Shown here piece by piece: positions 36,977 through 45,566 of a stretch of 64,000 nucleotides of DNA (position 1 is the first letter of the stretch; every line of letters starts with the position of its first letter). The notes beneath the pieces were generated by a model. The model was not told where the DNA came from. It saw only the letters and a program-made list of their open reading frames with translations, and made no database searches. A program made the position numbers and the translations under genes. This stretch comes from JAWWPY01 sp963822825 (lineage in GTDB: Bacteria > Actinomycetota > Actinomycetes > Streptosporangiales > Streptosporangiaceae): NCBI GenBank assembly GCA_963822825.1, contig CAWGIW010000001.1, forward strand, positions 124,001 to 188,000, written 5' to 3'.

Positions 36977-37479
36977 ATGACTGCTCAACTCGCCTCAATC
37001 CCGCATCTGTCGGTTCAGAGCGCCGATGGGATCGTCCATATTCGCGACCTTGCGAGCGCGGATCCTGACCTCCTCGCTCTCGTGACCGGTGCAAGTGACC
37101 CCGAAGCGGTCGTGCAGCGGGTGCTGTCAACCGGTGTGCGGGCACTCGTCGTATCGCAGGTGAGCGTAGACACGGCCGTGGTCGAAACCTCGTTCGCCGC
37201 GCTGGAGACTCAGCTGCGCACGATGTTGAAGACGCAACCGCACGCGTTACTGGTACGACTACTGAGTTGCTGGACGATCCCCAACGCGGAATCTGTGCGA
37301 CGCTCGGCTCGTGGAAGGCTGAGGTCAGCTCGCTACTGGAGCAGACATTCGATCCACAGCACAGCGGCAGCGCGGTCGGCAAGCTTGACGTCGTCCTACG
37401 AGACGCTTCGGAGCGGCAGCTGTCAGCAACGCGTCGGCTGCTCAATCCAGACGCCGAAGACAGTCCGCTATCGCGCTAA
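36977..37479 (+). CDS. Uncharacterised protein, N-terminal partner of the nuclease-like gene (one frameshift)
   Basis: ATG 36977 (AAGGAAGAG upstream) gives HLSVQSADGIVHIRDLASAD and a helical stretch (SFAALETQLRTML). A one-base break near 37240 leads into TTELLDDPQRG, then SSLLEQTFDPQHSGSAV and RRLLNPDAEDSPLSR. The stop overlaps the next start (TAATG). Because helices continue across the junction, this and 37479-38234 might originally be one gene of about 420 codons. No family name is known to me. Confidence 0.5.
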
Positions 37480-38234
37480 TGGCCGGCGTCCGCGACCAAG
37501 TTGCGACCGTACTCGACGCGGTCGCACGGCTCGCGGAGCAGGTCGCGACGGATAGGGCGTCTACGGCAGCCACCGCTGCCGCAATGGAGCGCAGTGCAAT
37601 CAAGGGGATGGCGTTCGAGGACCAAGTGGTGGCCGCGGTTGCTGCGCTTAGTGCTGAGCGCGGCGATACGGCTGAGGCGGTCGGGCGCCTCGACGGCACC
37701 GGCGGCGGCCGTGTTGGCGACATCGTGGTCGAGATCGACCCAGCAAGCAATGGTGGCCGGTCGGGCGCCTATGTCCTGGAGTGCAAGGACAGGAGGCTCA
37801 GCTTCAAGGTCACGATGGACGAACTGCGTCGGGCGGCGGACAACCGGGACGCTAGCGCTGCTATCGGAGTGTTCTCGCGCGCTGACAATGCACCGATACC
37901 GGGACCGTTCGCGGTCTTCAACGACCGCGCGATCGTGGTCTACGACAAGGACGAGCCGGACGCGACAGCGCTTCGGCTGGGGTGCGCTTGGGCACGGTGG
38001 ATCGTGCAGCGCGAGACACGGCCAACCGACGCCAACATCGACCTCGAGTCGGTCGGGCGATTGATCGACGATGCCCGTCGCGCGCTTGACAGGGTGAGCT
38101 CGATCAAGCGGGCGCACTCGGCCGCGGCGAAGAAGATCGGCGAGGCGGCGGGGCAGGTGGTCGAGCTCAACGCGGAGGTGGGTCAGGCGCTCGAGCGGAT
38201 TGAGCGGGCACTTACTGCGGGGGGCGTCACTTGA
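37479..38234 (+). CDS. PD-(D/E)XK-like nuclease domain protein
   Basis: The 251-residue protein has an N-terminal coiled coil (about 1-45), then a domain with KGMAFEDQVVAAV, RVGDIVVEID and YVLECKDRRLS. This is the E...GD...ExK order of restriction-endonuclease-like folds, with Asp in GDIVVE and Glu/Lys in LECKD. A predicted second helix region (ELRRAADNRDASAAIGVFSR) and a C-terminal coiled coil follow. It has no signal peptide. It is coupled to the gene upstream and ends just before an integrase remnant, so it is element cargo. A DNA-processing or defence role is inferred from the fold only. Confidence 0.6.
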   Translation: MAGVRDQVATVLDAVARLAEQVATDRASTAATAAAMERSAIKGMAFEDQVVAAVAALSAERGDTAEAVGRLDGTGGGRVGDIVVEIDPASNGGRSGAYVLECKDRRLSFKVTMDELRRAADNRDASAAIGVFSRADNAPIPGPFAVFNDRAIVVYDKDEPDATALRLGCAWARWIVQRETRPTDANIDLESVGRLIDDARRALDRVSSIKRAHSAAAKKIGEAAGQVVELNAEVGQALERIERALTAGGVT

Positions 38235-38254
38235 AGACTCGCATTGGCAGTCGA

Positions 38255-38780
38255 TCAGAGTTCCAACTACGCGGACGACTTCCTCACCCCGGCCGCCGAA
38301 GGCCTCCACCCGCTCCGCAAGGGCGTCCGCCAGCCCGTGTACGTCACCGCCGAACCCTGGCCCGGGATCCCGATCCGCCGTGGCAACCGGAAGCAGAAGG
38401 CCGCCGACATGGCCGCCGGGACCTGGCCGAACTTAACCGGCAAATTCAAGCCGCACGACGACAGGCACTCGCACGCCACCTGGCTTGACAACGCAGGTCT
38501 CAGCAAGGTGATCCAGATGGACCGTCGAGGCCACGCGATGCAGGGAATGGACCGGGTCTACATGCACGTCACACCCGAGATGCGCCAGCGCCTCTGCGAC
38601 GTCCTCGAAGAACTATGGCAAGCCGCCGTGGCGCAGCGATACAAGATCGACACCCACTCGCACGTGGCCCTGCTGGATCGCATACTGCGGGCCCACGAAG
38701 CCACCCAAACTAGCGATCTTGCCACTCAAACTGCCACTCGCGGGTATTCGGACTCCACCCACGAAGAGCCAGAAACAGCC
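38255..38780 (+). pseudogene. Tyrosine integrase, C-terminal fragment
   Basis: The frame encodes the end of an AICE/pSAM2-type integrase: KFKPHDDRHSHATWL (HxxR box), VIQMDRRGHAMQGMDRVYMHV (with the G-H and nucleophile Tyr) and a tail LLDRILRAHEATQ. The N-terminal two thirds, including the first catalytic Arg, are absent; it joins directly to the nuclease gene. The end lies against the tRNA 3' side, as expected for an integrase beside its own att site. It probably belonged to the element between 30465 and 38780. Confidence 0.75.
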
Positions 38781-38792
38781 CCTGACCTGCGG

Positions 38793-38865
38793 AGCCCCCT
38801 TACGGAATCGAACCGTAGACCTTCTCCTTACCATGGAGACGCTCTGCCGACTGAGCTAAGGGGGC
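38793..38865 (-). tRNA. tRNA-Thr (anticodon GGT)
   Basis: The minus-strand sequence folds as a full cloverleaf of 73 bases: acceptor GCCCCCT/AGGGGGC, D arm with AGCTCAGTCGGCAGAGC, anticodon stem TCTCC/GGAGA with loop ATGGTAA (GGT at plus-strand 38830-38832), and T arm with GGTTCGATTCC. CCA is not encoded. It is the only complete copy here; every other match in the window is a half. The adjacent integrase and half copies show that it is an integration target. Confidence 0.95.
38827..38865 (-). other. attL: Attachment core within tRNA-Thr, 5' half (partner 49206-49244)
   Basis: The 39 bases from the anticodon loop to the tRNA 5' end recur at 49206-49244. The pair bounds the AICE (int at 38956). 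The overlap shared with the 3'-half scars is only CTTACCATGGA, so strand exchange probably falls in the anticodon loop. Confidence 0.8.
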
Positions 38866-38955
38866 CTGTCTTCAGTTGTCTGACCTGGGGTTTCGTGCCT
38901 CGCGGCCGACTACTCAGGTCGTGCACACCGGTCGTGCAGCGTCTAATCTAGCAAT

Positions 38956-39906
38956 ATGTCCGAGACATCCAAGACCGATGCTCGCACCACCAGCGTAGGA
39001 GAGATTACCGTACTCCTGGCATCGTGGCGTCTCCACCTGGAGGCCGCCAACCTGTCTCCCCGCACGATCCGCGCCTACACAGATGACGGGGCGCTCTTCG
39101 CCGCATTCCTGGCCACCAAGGGGATGCCCACTGCCGTCCTTAGCATCCGCCGCGAGCACGTAGAGGCGTTCATCGTCGCGGAACTTGAGCGCACCGCGCC
39201 AGCATCCGCCGCGACGCGCTACCGATCTCTACAGCAACTCTTCAACTGGCTGGACGAAGAGGGCGAGATCGATGCGTCACCCATGATCAAGATGCGGCCG
39301 CCCAAGATCCCGGAAAAGCCGGTACCCGTGCTCTCGGACGATCACGTCCGACTGCTGCTGGCGGACTGCTCCGGCAAGGACTTCCGCAACCGGCGGGACT
39401 GCGCGATCATCCGGCTCTTTCTGGATACCGGCATGCGCCTCGAAGGCATGAGCGGCCTGCGGTACCGCCCGGATGACCCCGAGCTTTCCGACGTGGACCT
39501 CAAATCGCGCGTGGCGCGCATCATCGCGAAGGGCCGCCGTGAGCTGGTCTTGCCCATCGGCGCCAAGACCGCCCGTGACATCGACCGGTACATCCGCGTG
39601 CGCGCCGCTCATCCGCACGCGGCCGATCCGTGGCTATGGCTCGGCAACAAGGGTCGGCTGACGGCGAGCGGCATCTACCAGATGATCAAGGACCGGGGCA
39701 GCGCGGTCGCGCTTCCCGATCTTCACCCCCACCAGCTACGGCATACGTTCTCGCACGACTGGCTAGCCAGCGGCGGTTCCGAAGGTGACCTAATGCGCCT
39801 TGCCGGATGGAAGTCCCGCGCGATGCTCACCCGCTACGCGGCCAGCGCGGCGGACGAACGCGCTCGTGACGCCCACCGCCGCCTATCCCCCGGCGACCGT
39901 TTCTAA
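38956..39906 (+). CDS. int: Tyrosine recombinase/integrase of the AICE
   Basis: The 316-residue protein is a XerC/D-like recombinase. The N-terminal SAM-like core-binding domain covers about 10-95 (LSPRTIRAYTDDGALFAAFL). Catalytic residues are visible: Arg in DTGMRLEGMSGLRY, Lys in AKGRRELVLP, HxxR in HPHQLRHTF, His/Trp position in LAGWKSRAM and Tyr in LTRYAAS. It starts 91 bases from the 5' end of tRNA-Thr, placing it at the element edge. It should catalyse integration and excision between the two 39-bp half-tRNA sites. Confidence 0.9.
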   Translation: MSETSKTDARTTSVGEITVLLASWRLHLEAANLSPRTIRAYTDDGALFAAFLATKGMPTAVLSIRREHVEAFIVAELERTAPASAATRYRSLQQLFNWLDEEGEIDASPMIKMRPPKIPEKPVPVLSDDHVRLLLADCSGKDFRNRRDCAIIRLFLDTGMRLEGMSGLRYRPDDPELSDVDLKSRVARIIAKGRRELVLPIGAKTARDIDRYIRVRAAHPHAADPWLWLGNKGRLTASGIYQMIKDRGSAVALPDLHPHQLRHTFSHDWLASGGSEGDLMRLAGWKSRAMLTRYAASAADERARDAHRRLSPGDRF

Positions 39907-39987
39907 CCCCGTTGGGTAGACCATTTAACTGCAGCGGCCCCGCACAGGCCGTATTCCGGCTCGATGCATCTATACTCAGAAGGTCAA

Positions 39988-40836
39988 TTATGCTCGCGGA
40001 TCGGTTACTATAAGCGGAATTTGTGTACGCCTGGCCGCACCCATCATCGAGAGATCCGTTAGATCTTCGAACTCGAATTTTGTTATGTTTGCATCCAACG
40101 GGATACGATAGATCCATGTCATGTCGCTGGAGAAACCCGGCTGCAAATCATCATTGCAGTCAGGATTTCCTGGAATGCGATACAATTTCTTGATTGAGTC
40201 AAATTTTCTTCCACGATTGTCGATCACATGATTTCCAATTGGATAGTTGCACGTTAGATCGATGCTCACCTTGGAATCGTTTAGCACGCGCGTGCGAACA
40301 GTCACGAACTTTGCGCCATCGCCAGCTTCGATCTTATCGCGCGTCGCGTAGCCGGAGCTACTCGGATGGCCTGAGGTGTTCAATTGGACACTCAAAGTGC
40401 AAGTAACATCTATTAATGTGATGGAGATACCCAGATGCCGAAACGTACGGCCAATTGCGGGGCTGATAGCTGGAAGCTCCTCAGCGCTAGCCCCCAGAGG
40501 GGTACTTGTAGCCGAATCCTCCTTTGCAAGCTCAGACTCAAGAGACTCAGCAGTCCTACGCATCCCGATGATGTTAAGCCAGTGATCCCTGTAGAGCGTT
40601 ACCAGCTTGGCATCTAGCCTTCTGCCAAACCCACCACTGATCTGCGTCTGAGCATGGCATTCGAGACACAGCACGGCCAAATTAGACGGCTCGTTGTCTG
40701 CGGGATTATCGTTGATGTGGTGAACTTGTACCTGCTTTCCCTTCTTATGACAAACACAGCACGTTCGATCCGACTTGAACAGCACTTCGGCCGCTACATT
40801 GTCGGGAATCGGAATCCGTATCTTCCTTGGCGCCAT
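39988..40836 (-). CDS. HNH nuclease fused to a beta-sandwich domain
   Basis: The 282-residue protein has an N-terminal HNH domain: CCVCHKKGKQVQVHHINDNP, then NLAVLCLECHAQT, with two CxxC zinc knuckles and the HH...N...H catalytic set. After a linker (about 90-125) comes a DUF4352-like beta domain of 150 residues (LGISITLIDVTCTLSVQ, FVTVRTRVLNDSKVSIDLTC, GFSSDMTWIYRIPLDANITK). GC content is strikingly lower than all neighbours, which indicates separate acquisition. HNH proteins in mobile elements often cut foreign or nicked DNA; the role here is unknown. It is convergent with int. Confidence 0.8.
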   Translation of the reverse strand: MAPRKIRIPIPDNVAAEVLFKSDRTCCVCHKKGKQVQVHHINDNPADNEPSNLAVLCLECHAQTQISGGFGRRLDAKLVTLYRDHWLNIIGMRRTAESLESELAKEDSATSTPLGASAEELPAISPAIGRTFRHLGISITLIDVTCTLSVQLNTSGHPSSSGYATRDKIEAGDGAKFVTVRTRVLNDSKVSIDLTCNYPIGNHVIDNRGRKFDSIKKLYRIPGNPDCNDDLQPGFSSDMTWIYRIPLDANITKFEFEDLTDLSMMGAARRTQIPLIVTDPRA

Positions 40837-41042
40837 TACTACAGTCTCAACGCTCTCGAATGGTTACGGTGGTGGTAACCTGCATGTAGTCCGTCATGAC
40901 CTCTTTCGTTCCAGTAACATAATGCCGCCTCCACGTCGTTACAGTAGGGGGGTCACTCGGGTCATTCTACTGCCCGATCGGAAACACGGCCGATCCCGAG
41001 CGTCAGAAAGCTCGGGGGTGGCCCCCTCACTGTGGCGAAGGC

Positions 41043-41288
41043 TCAGCCTTCTTTGCGGGCGGCCACGGCCCTCTTAGCAAGACGGAGCATGTAGGCGCGT
41101 TTCGCGTGCTCGGCACGGCGCCGACGCTCGTCGGCCGGCAGTGTGCCATCGGGATCAACCTCTCGCTCGAATCGTTGCAGGAACTTCTCGCGCGCTGGGC
41201 GGGTGCGCGCGCTCCGGTCGGCCGTACGGCTCCACGAGATCTCTGCCGCTATCTGCCGGCTGATGTCCTTGCCTGCGATGAGTCGCAC
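41043..41288 (-). CDS. Small basic AICE protein
   Basis: The 81-residue protein, GTG start, is strongly basic and Arg-rich. It contains AAEISWSRTADRSARTRPAR near residues 14-33 and DPDGTLPADERRRRAEHAKR near 45-65. Proteins of this type accompany AICE and conjugative plasmids of Streptomyces-like bacteria; the function is not known. It is downstream of the translocase gene on the same strand, separated by about 120 bases. Confidence 0.7.
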   Translation of the reverse strand: MRLIAGKDISRQIAAEISWSRTADRSARTRPAREKFLQRFEREVDPDGTLPADERRRRAEHAKRAYMLRLAKRAVAARKEG

Positions 41289-41406
41289 CTCCCCCCACCG
41301 CTACGTTCCGTGCTTGTCTCAGCGTTTGTCTCATGGCCCGCATACGCGCGTTTGCGTGCAGACGCGCGCGCGAGACGTGAGACGAGACAAACCGTGAGAC
41401 GAGCAC

Positions 41407-43248
41407 TCATCGTGACGGCTCCTCGGTGGTGCGAGCGCGCCAGCGTCCACGGCTGACCTGTACCGCGCGTCCTGCCATCGCATGCTCGCGAAGGTGGCGG
41501 TACAGCGTCGGCCGACTCATTCCGGTGATGGTTATCAGCGCGCCGATCTCGGTACCGTCCTCGGGAGCCATGCACAGCGCGAACCACAATGCGTCCTCGG
41601 CGGTAGCCGTCTCCGATGGGGCGCCGGCGGGCTCTCGCCGACTGATGTCGAGCGGGCCGCCGTTTTCTGCCAGATCAACGGTCATCGCGGGAAGATCGGC
41701 CGCCGCACCGATTGCGCGTTGGGACACGTCATCTAGCTCGGGGCGGGCGCCGGCGTACCGCGCGGCGGTCTCGCTGACCACCTGGTCGGTGATGAGGTAG
41801 CCGCGTGCCCGCTTGGGAGTGCCGTGCTCGGGAGCGGAGACCAGGAATTTTCCGGGAGCGTTGAGGCTCTGAGCGTGCCACCCAGCGTTGAGCATCCCCT
41901 GTCCAAGGACGAGATCCACGTCCCTGCGCTCGCGAACGCGGAAGCATATCCGGGTGTCCATCTGAGAACGGATCGCGCCCCGTCCCATGGCCTTCTGCGT
42001 GGGCCGCTGAGTCGCGGCGATCATCGTTACTGCGACGGCGCGTCCAAGCCGGGCGATTGAATCGGCGTCCTTGATGGCGTCGGGAGCGTCGTCCACCAGC
42101 TCGGCGTACTCATCAATAATGATCATCAGCGCGGGCATTTCTGGCGACGGCGCCCACACGCGCCTGCCCTCGGCGGCCAGCGACTCGGCGCGGGCTTGCA
42201 GGATGGCCACCGCGTCGCGGAGCAACGCCGCGGCCTGCTCGGGAGTCGTGGCGAGCCGTCCGATACACGACTGCCAGGGCTTCAACTCCATGCCCTTCTT
42301 CAGATCAATAGCCCAGATCACCACGTCTGGGCAGGCCACGAGATTGGCCATAAGCACGTTGAGCCAGCCGCTCTTACCCGAGCCGGTAGCGCCACCGGCC
42401 AGGGCGTGCCGGCGCAGGAACAAGACGCGGCAGGGCGTGGCATCCTCGAACGGCCCTAGATTGATAGCTTCCGTGATCGATGCCACGGGTGGGCCAGGCC
42501 ACGGGATCGCGTCGGCGTGCGGGTCCATGTCCAGCACGCGCAGCTCGCACCGGTTGGCCAAGTCGTCCGGAGTCGGATAGACGCGCACCGCGCCCCGAAA
42601 GGTGCCGAGTCCTGATTCGATTGCGGGAATCCTCGCCGTCACGTCGGCGATGGTCTGGCCGCGAGCGAGGCGCAACCGAGCCCGCCATCCCCATACGTCC
42701 ACCATGGCGGACATGACCTGTGAGCCGGCCAGCCCTACAGCCTTGGCGATCTCTGGCCACGCTTCGAGTCTGCGCTCCACGCGGACCCTGGCGCGTCGAC
42801 GCCGGTGGGTCCACCATGGCACCGCTAGGACCACTCCCCCGACCACCAGGACTTGGGGCAGAGGCGAAGCGAACGGGCCGAGCGTCGTTGCGACAGCGAT
42901 CCATCCGCCGGCCGCGAGCGTCGCTGTGGCCGCGTACAGGCGCTCGGTCAGCGCGGGGATACCGATCCTCGCGCCGAGGGTGGCGAGTGCCCACGCGGCC
43001 ACGGCGGCAATGCTCAGGACGAATTGCCACCAGTGCGGATGGGCCGCGTGCAGCCACCAGCTTGCGCCCAGGATGAGAGCCGCAACGAAAACCGGGGCAA
43101 GCTCGGAGCGGAAGCGCCAGGCGCTCCGCAGCAACACCAAGCCAACCGTTTCGGGGGCCTGGTCACCACTGTTGATGACCATCAGAGGTTGCATGCCGCT
43201 GCGGCGGACTTGACGTGCCTGCCGACGCATCCTGCGATAGCTGGTCAT
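41407..43248 (-). CDS. traSA: FtsK/SpoIIIE-type conjugative DNA translocase (TraSA-like)
   Basis: The 613-residue protein has two N-terminal transmembrane segments (about 50-70 and 75-150), then an FtsK motor: Walker A GGATGSGKSG near residue 286, Walker B LMIIIDEYAEL, and the sensor AATQRPTQKAMG. The C-terminal 90 residues form a winged HTH (IGALITITGMSRPTLYRHLR) like the DNA-recognition domain of TraB/TraSA. Such proteins move double-stranded DNA between mycelia without a relaxase. The ATG overlaps the stop of the upstream gene (ATGA). Confidence 0.9.
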   Translation of the reverse strand: MTSYRRMRRQARQVRRSGMQPLMVINSGDQAPETVGLVLLRSAWRFRSELAPVFVAALILGASWWLHAAHPHWWQFVLSIAAVAAWALATLGARIGIPALTERLYAATATLAAGGWIAVATTLGPFASPLPQVLVVGGVVLAVPWWTHRRRRARVRVERRLEAWPEIAKAVGLAGSQVMSAMVDVWGWRARLRLARGQTIADVTARIPAIESGLGTFRGAVRVYPTPDDLANRCELRVLDMDPHADAIPWPGPPVASITEAINLGPFEDATPCRVLFLRRHALAGGATGSGKSGWLNVLMANLVACPDVVIWAIDLKKGMELKPWQSCIGRLATTPEQAAALLRDAVAILQARAESLAAEGRRVWAPSPEMPALMIIIDEYAELVDDAPDAIKDADSIARLGRAVAVTMIAATQRPTQKAMGRGAIRSQMDTRICFRVRERRDVDLVLGQGMLNAGWHAQSLNAPGKFLVSAPEHGTPKRARGYLITDQVVSETAARYAGARPELDDVSQRAIGAAADLPAMTVDLAENGGPLDISRREPAGAPSETATAEDALWFALCMAPEDGTEIGALITITGMSRPTLYRHLREHAMAGRAVQVSRGRWRARTTEEPSR

Positions 43249-43589
43249 GCGCGCCCCCAAGAACCAGGAGCGAGCGATGGCCGCGCGCCCAGCTCGTCGC
43301 GCAAGTAGAAGAGGGGGTCAGGTTCGCCATCATGATGAGCGGCCATCGTGGCGCGCGCGGCGGCGAGCAGATTTGCCCGATCAAGCCGCGTGGCCTGAAC
43401 TTCGGCGGCAAGCCGCGAGATCTCGGCCACGAGCAGCGGCACGTCGTTAAGCGCGTCGTCCAAGTACCGCCAGATATCGGCCAGCACGGGCATAGCGGTC
43501 GAGAATCCGCCGACGATGTGCCGTGCAGCTTCGTTTGTCGTGGTGACCTCCTGAAGATTGATATTCACATACGGAAGAGTGTCTGGCAT
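43245..43589 (-). CDS. Conserved small AICE protein upstream of traSA
   Basis: The 114-residue, mainly helical protein (GFSTAMPVLADIWRYLDDAL, RLAAEVQATRLDRANLLAAA) has no signal peptide. It overlaps traSA by 4 bases and follows the small membrane protein gene, so it belongs to the transfer operon. Function unknown. Confidence 0.7.
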   Translation of the reverse strand: MPDTLPYVNINLQEVTTTNEAARHIVGGFSTAMPVLADIWRYLDDALNDVPLLVAEISRLAAEVQATRLDRANLLAAARATMAAHHDGEPDPLFYLRDELGARPSLAPGSWGRA

Positions 43590-43620
43590 TAGGCACCACC
43601 TCCTTGCATGGGCATGATGT

Positions 43621-43809
43621 TTACGGTTTGGCGAGCCACTGGACGATGCCAGTGATTAGGCTGCGGATCTCGGGCGCCGCGCTTGTCGCTGCGAGCAAGA
43701 ATCCGAATACGAGGCACACCACCGCTTGCCAGACCCGAAGGCCCAAGTAGCGCCAAGCGATGTAGACCACGGCGCCGGCGAGCGCGACCAGCGGAATTGA
43801 CACGGTCAT
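43621..43809 (-). CDS. Small two-helix membrane protein (Spd-like)
   Basis: The 62-residue protein is almost wholly hydrophobic: IPLVALAGAVVYIAWRYLGL and VWQAVVCLVFGFLLAATSA form two transmembrane helices. Small membrane proteins next to tra in AICE and Streptomyces plasmids (Spd proteins) aid intramycelial spread. It overlaps the upstream zinc protein gene by 4 bases. Confidence 0.7.
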   Translation of the reverse strand: MTVSIPLVALAGAVVYIAWRYLGLRVWQAVVCLVFGFLLAATSAAPEIRSLITGIVQWLAKP

Positions 43810-43991
43810 ATATCGTCACTCCTTCGCGACGTAGTTCCTGAACTTGCGCGCCGAGCCGGGTTACTGCGCCATGCCTTGCGCCGGTACCATCTGAACCTCG
43901 CGCGGCATTTTAGGCACCTAAGCTTTGTCGTCTCGCAGGGTGCGCCGCAGTGGCAGTAACCCGGAACCCGGTAGATGGGGAACCTACGCAT
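43806..43991 (-). CDS. Small zinc-ribbon-like protein
   Basis: The 61-residue protein carries CHCGAPC and CLKC, four Cys in a zinc-ribbon spacing, followed by a basic tail (RARFRWYRRKAWRSNPARR). It overlaps neighbours on both sides within the transfer operon. Nucleic acid binding is likely but not shown. Confidence 0.65.
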   Translation of the reverse strand: MRRFPIYRVPGYCHCGAPCETTKLRCLKCRARFRWYRRKAWRSNPARRASSGTTSRRSDDI

Positions 43992-44211
43992 TTTCGTCAG
44001 CCCCCTCGCGCTCGTTGCGGACGCCGATACCCAGGATTCGGCGGGTGGTGGCCTCCGCGTGAGTGGGGGGCGGATCGGTCAGGCTCTTGGAGCGGTCGCC
44101 TCGGAAACTGTCGATCATCACAATGACCGACAGGACTGCGATGGCCGCACCAAGTAAGAGAATAAGAGCTATGAGAATCACGATCACGAGGATCATTTGA
44201 GACCACTCCAC
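43984..44211 (-). CDS. Small single-helix membrane protein
   Basis: The 75-residue protein has one long N-terminal transmembrane segment (MILVIVILIALILLLGAAIA) followed by a charged cytosolic tail. It is the first gene of the minus-strand transfer operon. No family known to me. Confidence 0.65.
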   Translation of the reverse strand: MEWSQMILVIVILIALILLLGAAIAVLSVIVMIDSFRGDRSKSLTDPPPTHAEATTRRILGIGVRNEREGADENA

Positions 44212-44463
44212 TTCCGCGTTCCGGGGAGACTTTGTGAACGTGACATTAGGTCGGCAGGAAGGGAGAGCCCAATAACGCGGCGAGATATATCACCGCGAGA
44301 TAATCAGCCTAGGGCAGCGCACATAACAGAAGCCGCGGCTGAGGTCAATTACACGGTGAGATAACGCGAGCGACGACACAGCACGACCCCGGCACGGGCC
44401 GTCCCGCGCGGGCTACTGCTTCGCCCGTGTGATTGACTAGCAGGGGAGAACACCTCACTAGCA
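44212..44463. promoter_or_regulatory. Divergent control region of the AICE
   Basis: It separates the transfer operon (minus) from the leader/kinase genes (plus). It contains two copies of CACGGTGAGATA-like or GCGAGATA words (44280-44365) and two CTAGCAGG words (44438 and 44458), candidate operators for the GntR or XRE regulators. The assignment is by position only. Confidence 0.4.
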
Positions 44464-44506
44464 GGCGAGCAACCAAGGGAACGGGAAGCGCGCCATGGCA
44501 TTAGGC
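44464..44506 (+). repeat. 43-bp inverted repeat: leader of the XRE gene duplicated
   Basis: The bases up to and including the first four codons (ATGGCATTAGGC) equal, with one mismatch, the leader and start of the XRE gene read from 47063 down to 47021. The repeat carries AAGGGAACGGGAAG and the start codon, so the same translation signal is used in two divergently placed genes. Confidence 0.85.
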
Positions 44507-44668
44507 ATCCCCGGTATCGGGGGATGGTCGAACATACCTACGCACGTCACCGTGACGTGCTCGGCTCATGCAGGGCTGACGGAACGCCAGCGGAGCGACT
44601 GCCAGCCTGGCCACGTACCCCGTCAGGCGCGGTCGGCCAGCTCGTCACTGCTCGGCCATGCGGGCTGA
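44495..44668 (+). CDS. Short leader peptide reusing the XRE gene start
   Basis: This 57-codon frame starts MALGIPGIGGW, almost the start of the XRE protein (MALGVPSD), and then diverges. It ends at 44668, overlapping the kinase start (ATG 44658) out of frame. It could couple translation of the kinase to the XRE-type leader. The product itself has no recognisable domain. Confidence 0.4.
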   Translation: MALGIPGIGGWSNIPTHVTVTCSAHAGLTERQRSDCQPGHVPRQARSASSSLLGHAG

Positions 44669-45566
44669 ACCCGTGGGGCACGAACTAGACGAGGAACGCG
44701 CTCATGCCCTGCTCAAACAGGCGTGCGGCACCGCTGGACTCAATGCGGACGGCGCACGCCTGTTGCGCATCGGCTCCAACGCCGTCTATCACCTGACGGC
44801 GCCAGTGGTCGTGCGGATCTCGCGCAATGACGCAGATATTGCCCATGCGCGCCGAACGGTCGCCGTTGCAAGATGGCTGGAGCGCGTTAATTATCCAGCC
44901 GTCCGCGTAATAGACGTTGACCAGCCGATCGAAATCGACGGGCACGTAATCACCTTCTGGCAGTCAATATCAGAGGACGGGGATCAATATGCCACTGTCG
45001 GTGAGGTCGCGGAGGTCTTGGCCGAGCTTCATAGACTCACTGCGCCCAAGGACTTGCATCTCCCGATGCTCGCACCCTTCGATAACGCTGCTAGACGGAT
45101 AGCAGCAAACGACTGGCTAACCTCCGATGATCGCCTCTTTCTTACCGAGCAGCTAGCCACGATGCGGAAGAGATATGAAGGTCTTGAGTTCACGCTGCCG
45201 CAAGGAGTGATCCATGGCGATGCAGGCATCGGAAACGTATTGCACGACAGTCAGGGCCGACCAGTTGTAATAGACCTTGACGGCTTCGCCATCGGCCCGA
45301 GGGAATGGGATCTTGCGCTCACAGCGATCTACTACGACAGCTTTGGCTGGCACACACGGGATGAGTACGAGACCTTCGTGCGCGTGTACGGCTTTGATAT
45401 CATGCAATGGCCTGGCTATCCAACGATGCGCGCGATCCGCGAGTTCCTGATGGTCACGTGGGTCATCCAGAGAGCGGGAGAGAGCCCGCGCATCGCAGCG
45501 GAGGCGAGCAAGCGGATCGCGGCGCTCCGCACGGGCGCGAGCCGTAAGGACTGGCAGCCTTACTAG
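44658..45566 (+). CDS. Aminoglycoside phosphotransferase-like kinase
   Basis: The 302-residue protein has the APH/choline-kinase fold: GSNAVYHL and VVVRISRN in the N-lobe (nucleotide loop and Lys/Arg strand), VIHGDAGIGNVLHD (HGDxxxxN catalytic loop, about 190-205) and VVIDLDGFAIGPREWDLA (metal-binding D). The N-lobe has Arg where the usual Lys sits. Its substrate is unknown; such kinases next to XRE regulators occur in many actinomycete elements and do not imply resistance. It is convergent with the XRE gene and overlaps it by 4 bases. Confidence 0.8.
   Translation: MRAEPVGHELDEERAHALLKQACGTAGLNADGARLLRIGSNAVYHLTAPVVVRISRNDADIAHARRTVAVARWLERVNYPAVRVIDVDQPIEIDGHVITFWQSISEDGDQYATVGEVAEVLAELHRLTAPKDLHLPMLAPFDNAARRIAANDWLTSDDRLFLTEQLATMRKRYEGLEFTLPQGVIHGDAGIGNVLHDSQGRPVVIDLDGFAIGPREWDLALTAIYYDSFGWHTRDEYETFVRVYGFDIMQWPGYPTMRAIREFLMVTWVIQRAGESPRIAAEASKRIAALRTGASRKDWQPY

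Noticed and set aside
44658..45566. Antibiotic resistance gene
   Set aside because: The APH fold alone does not show aminoglycoside modification; element-borne members of this group beside XRE regulators have unknown substrates.
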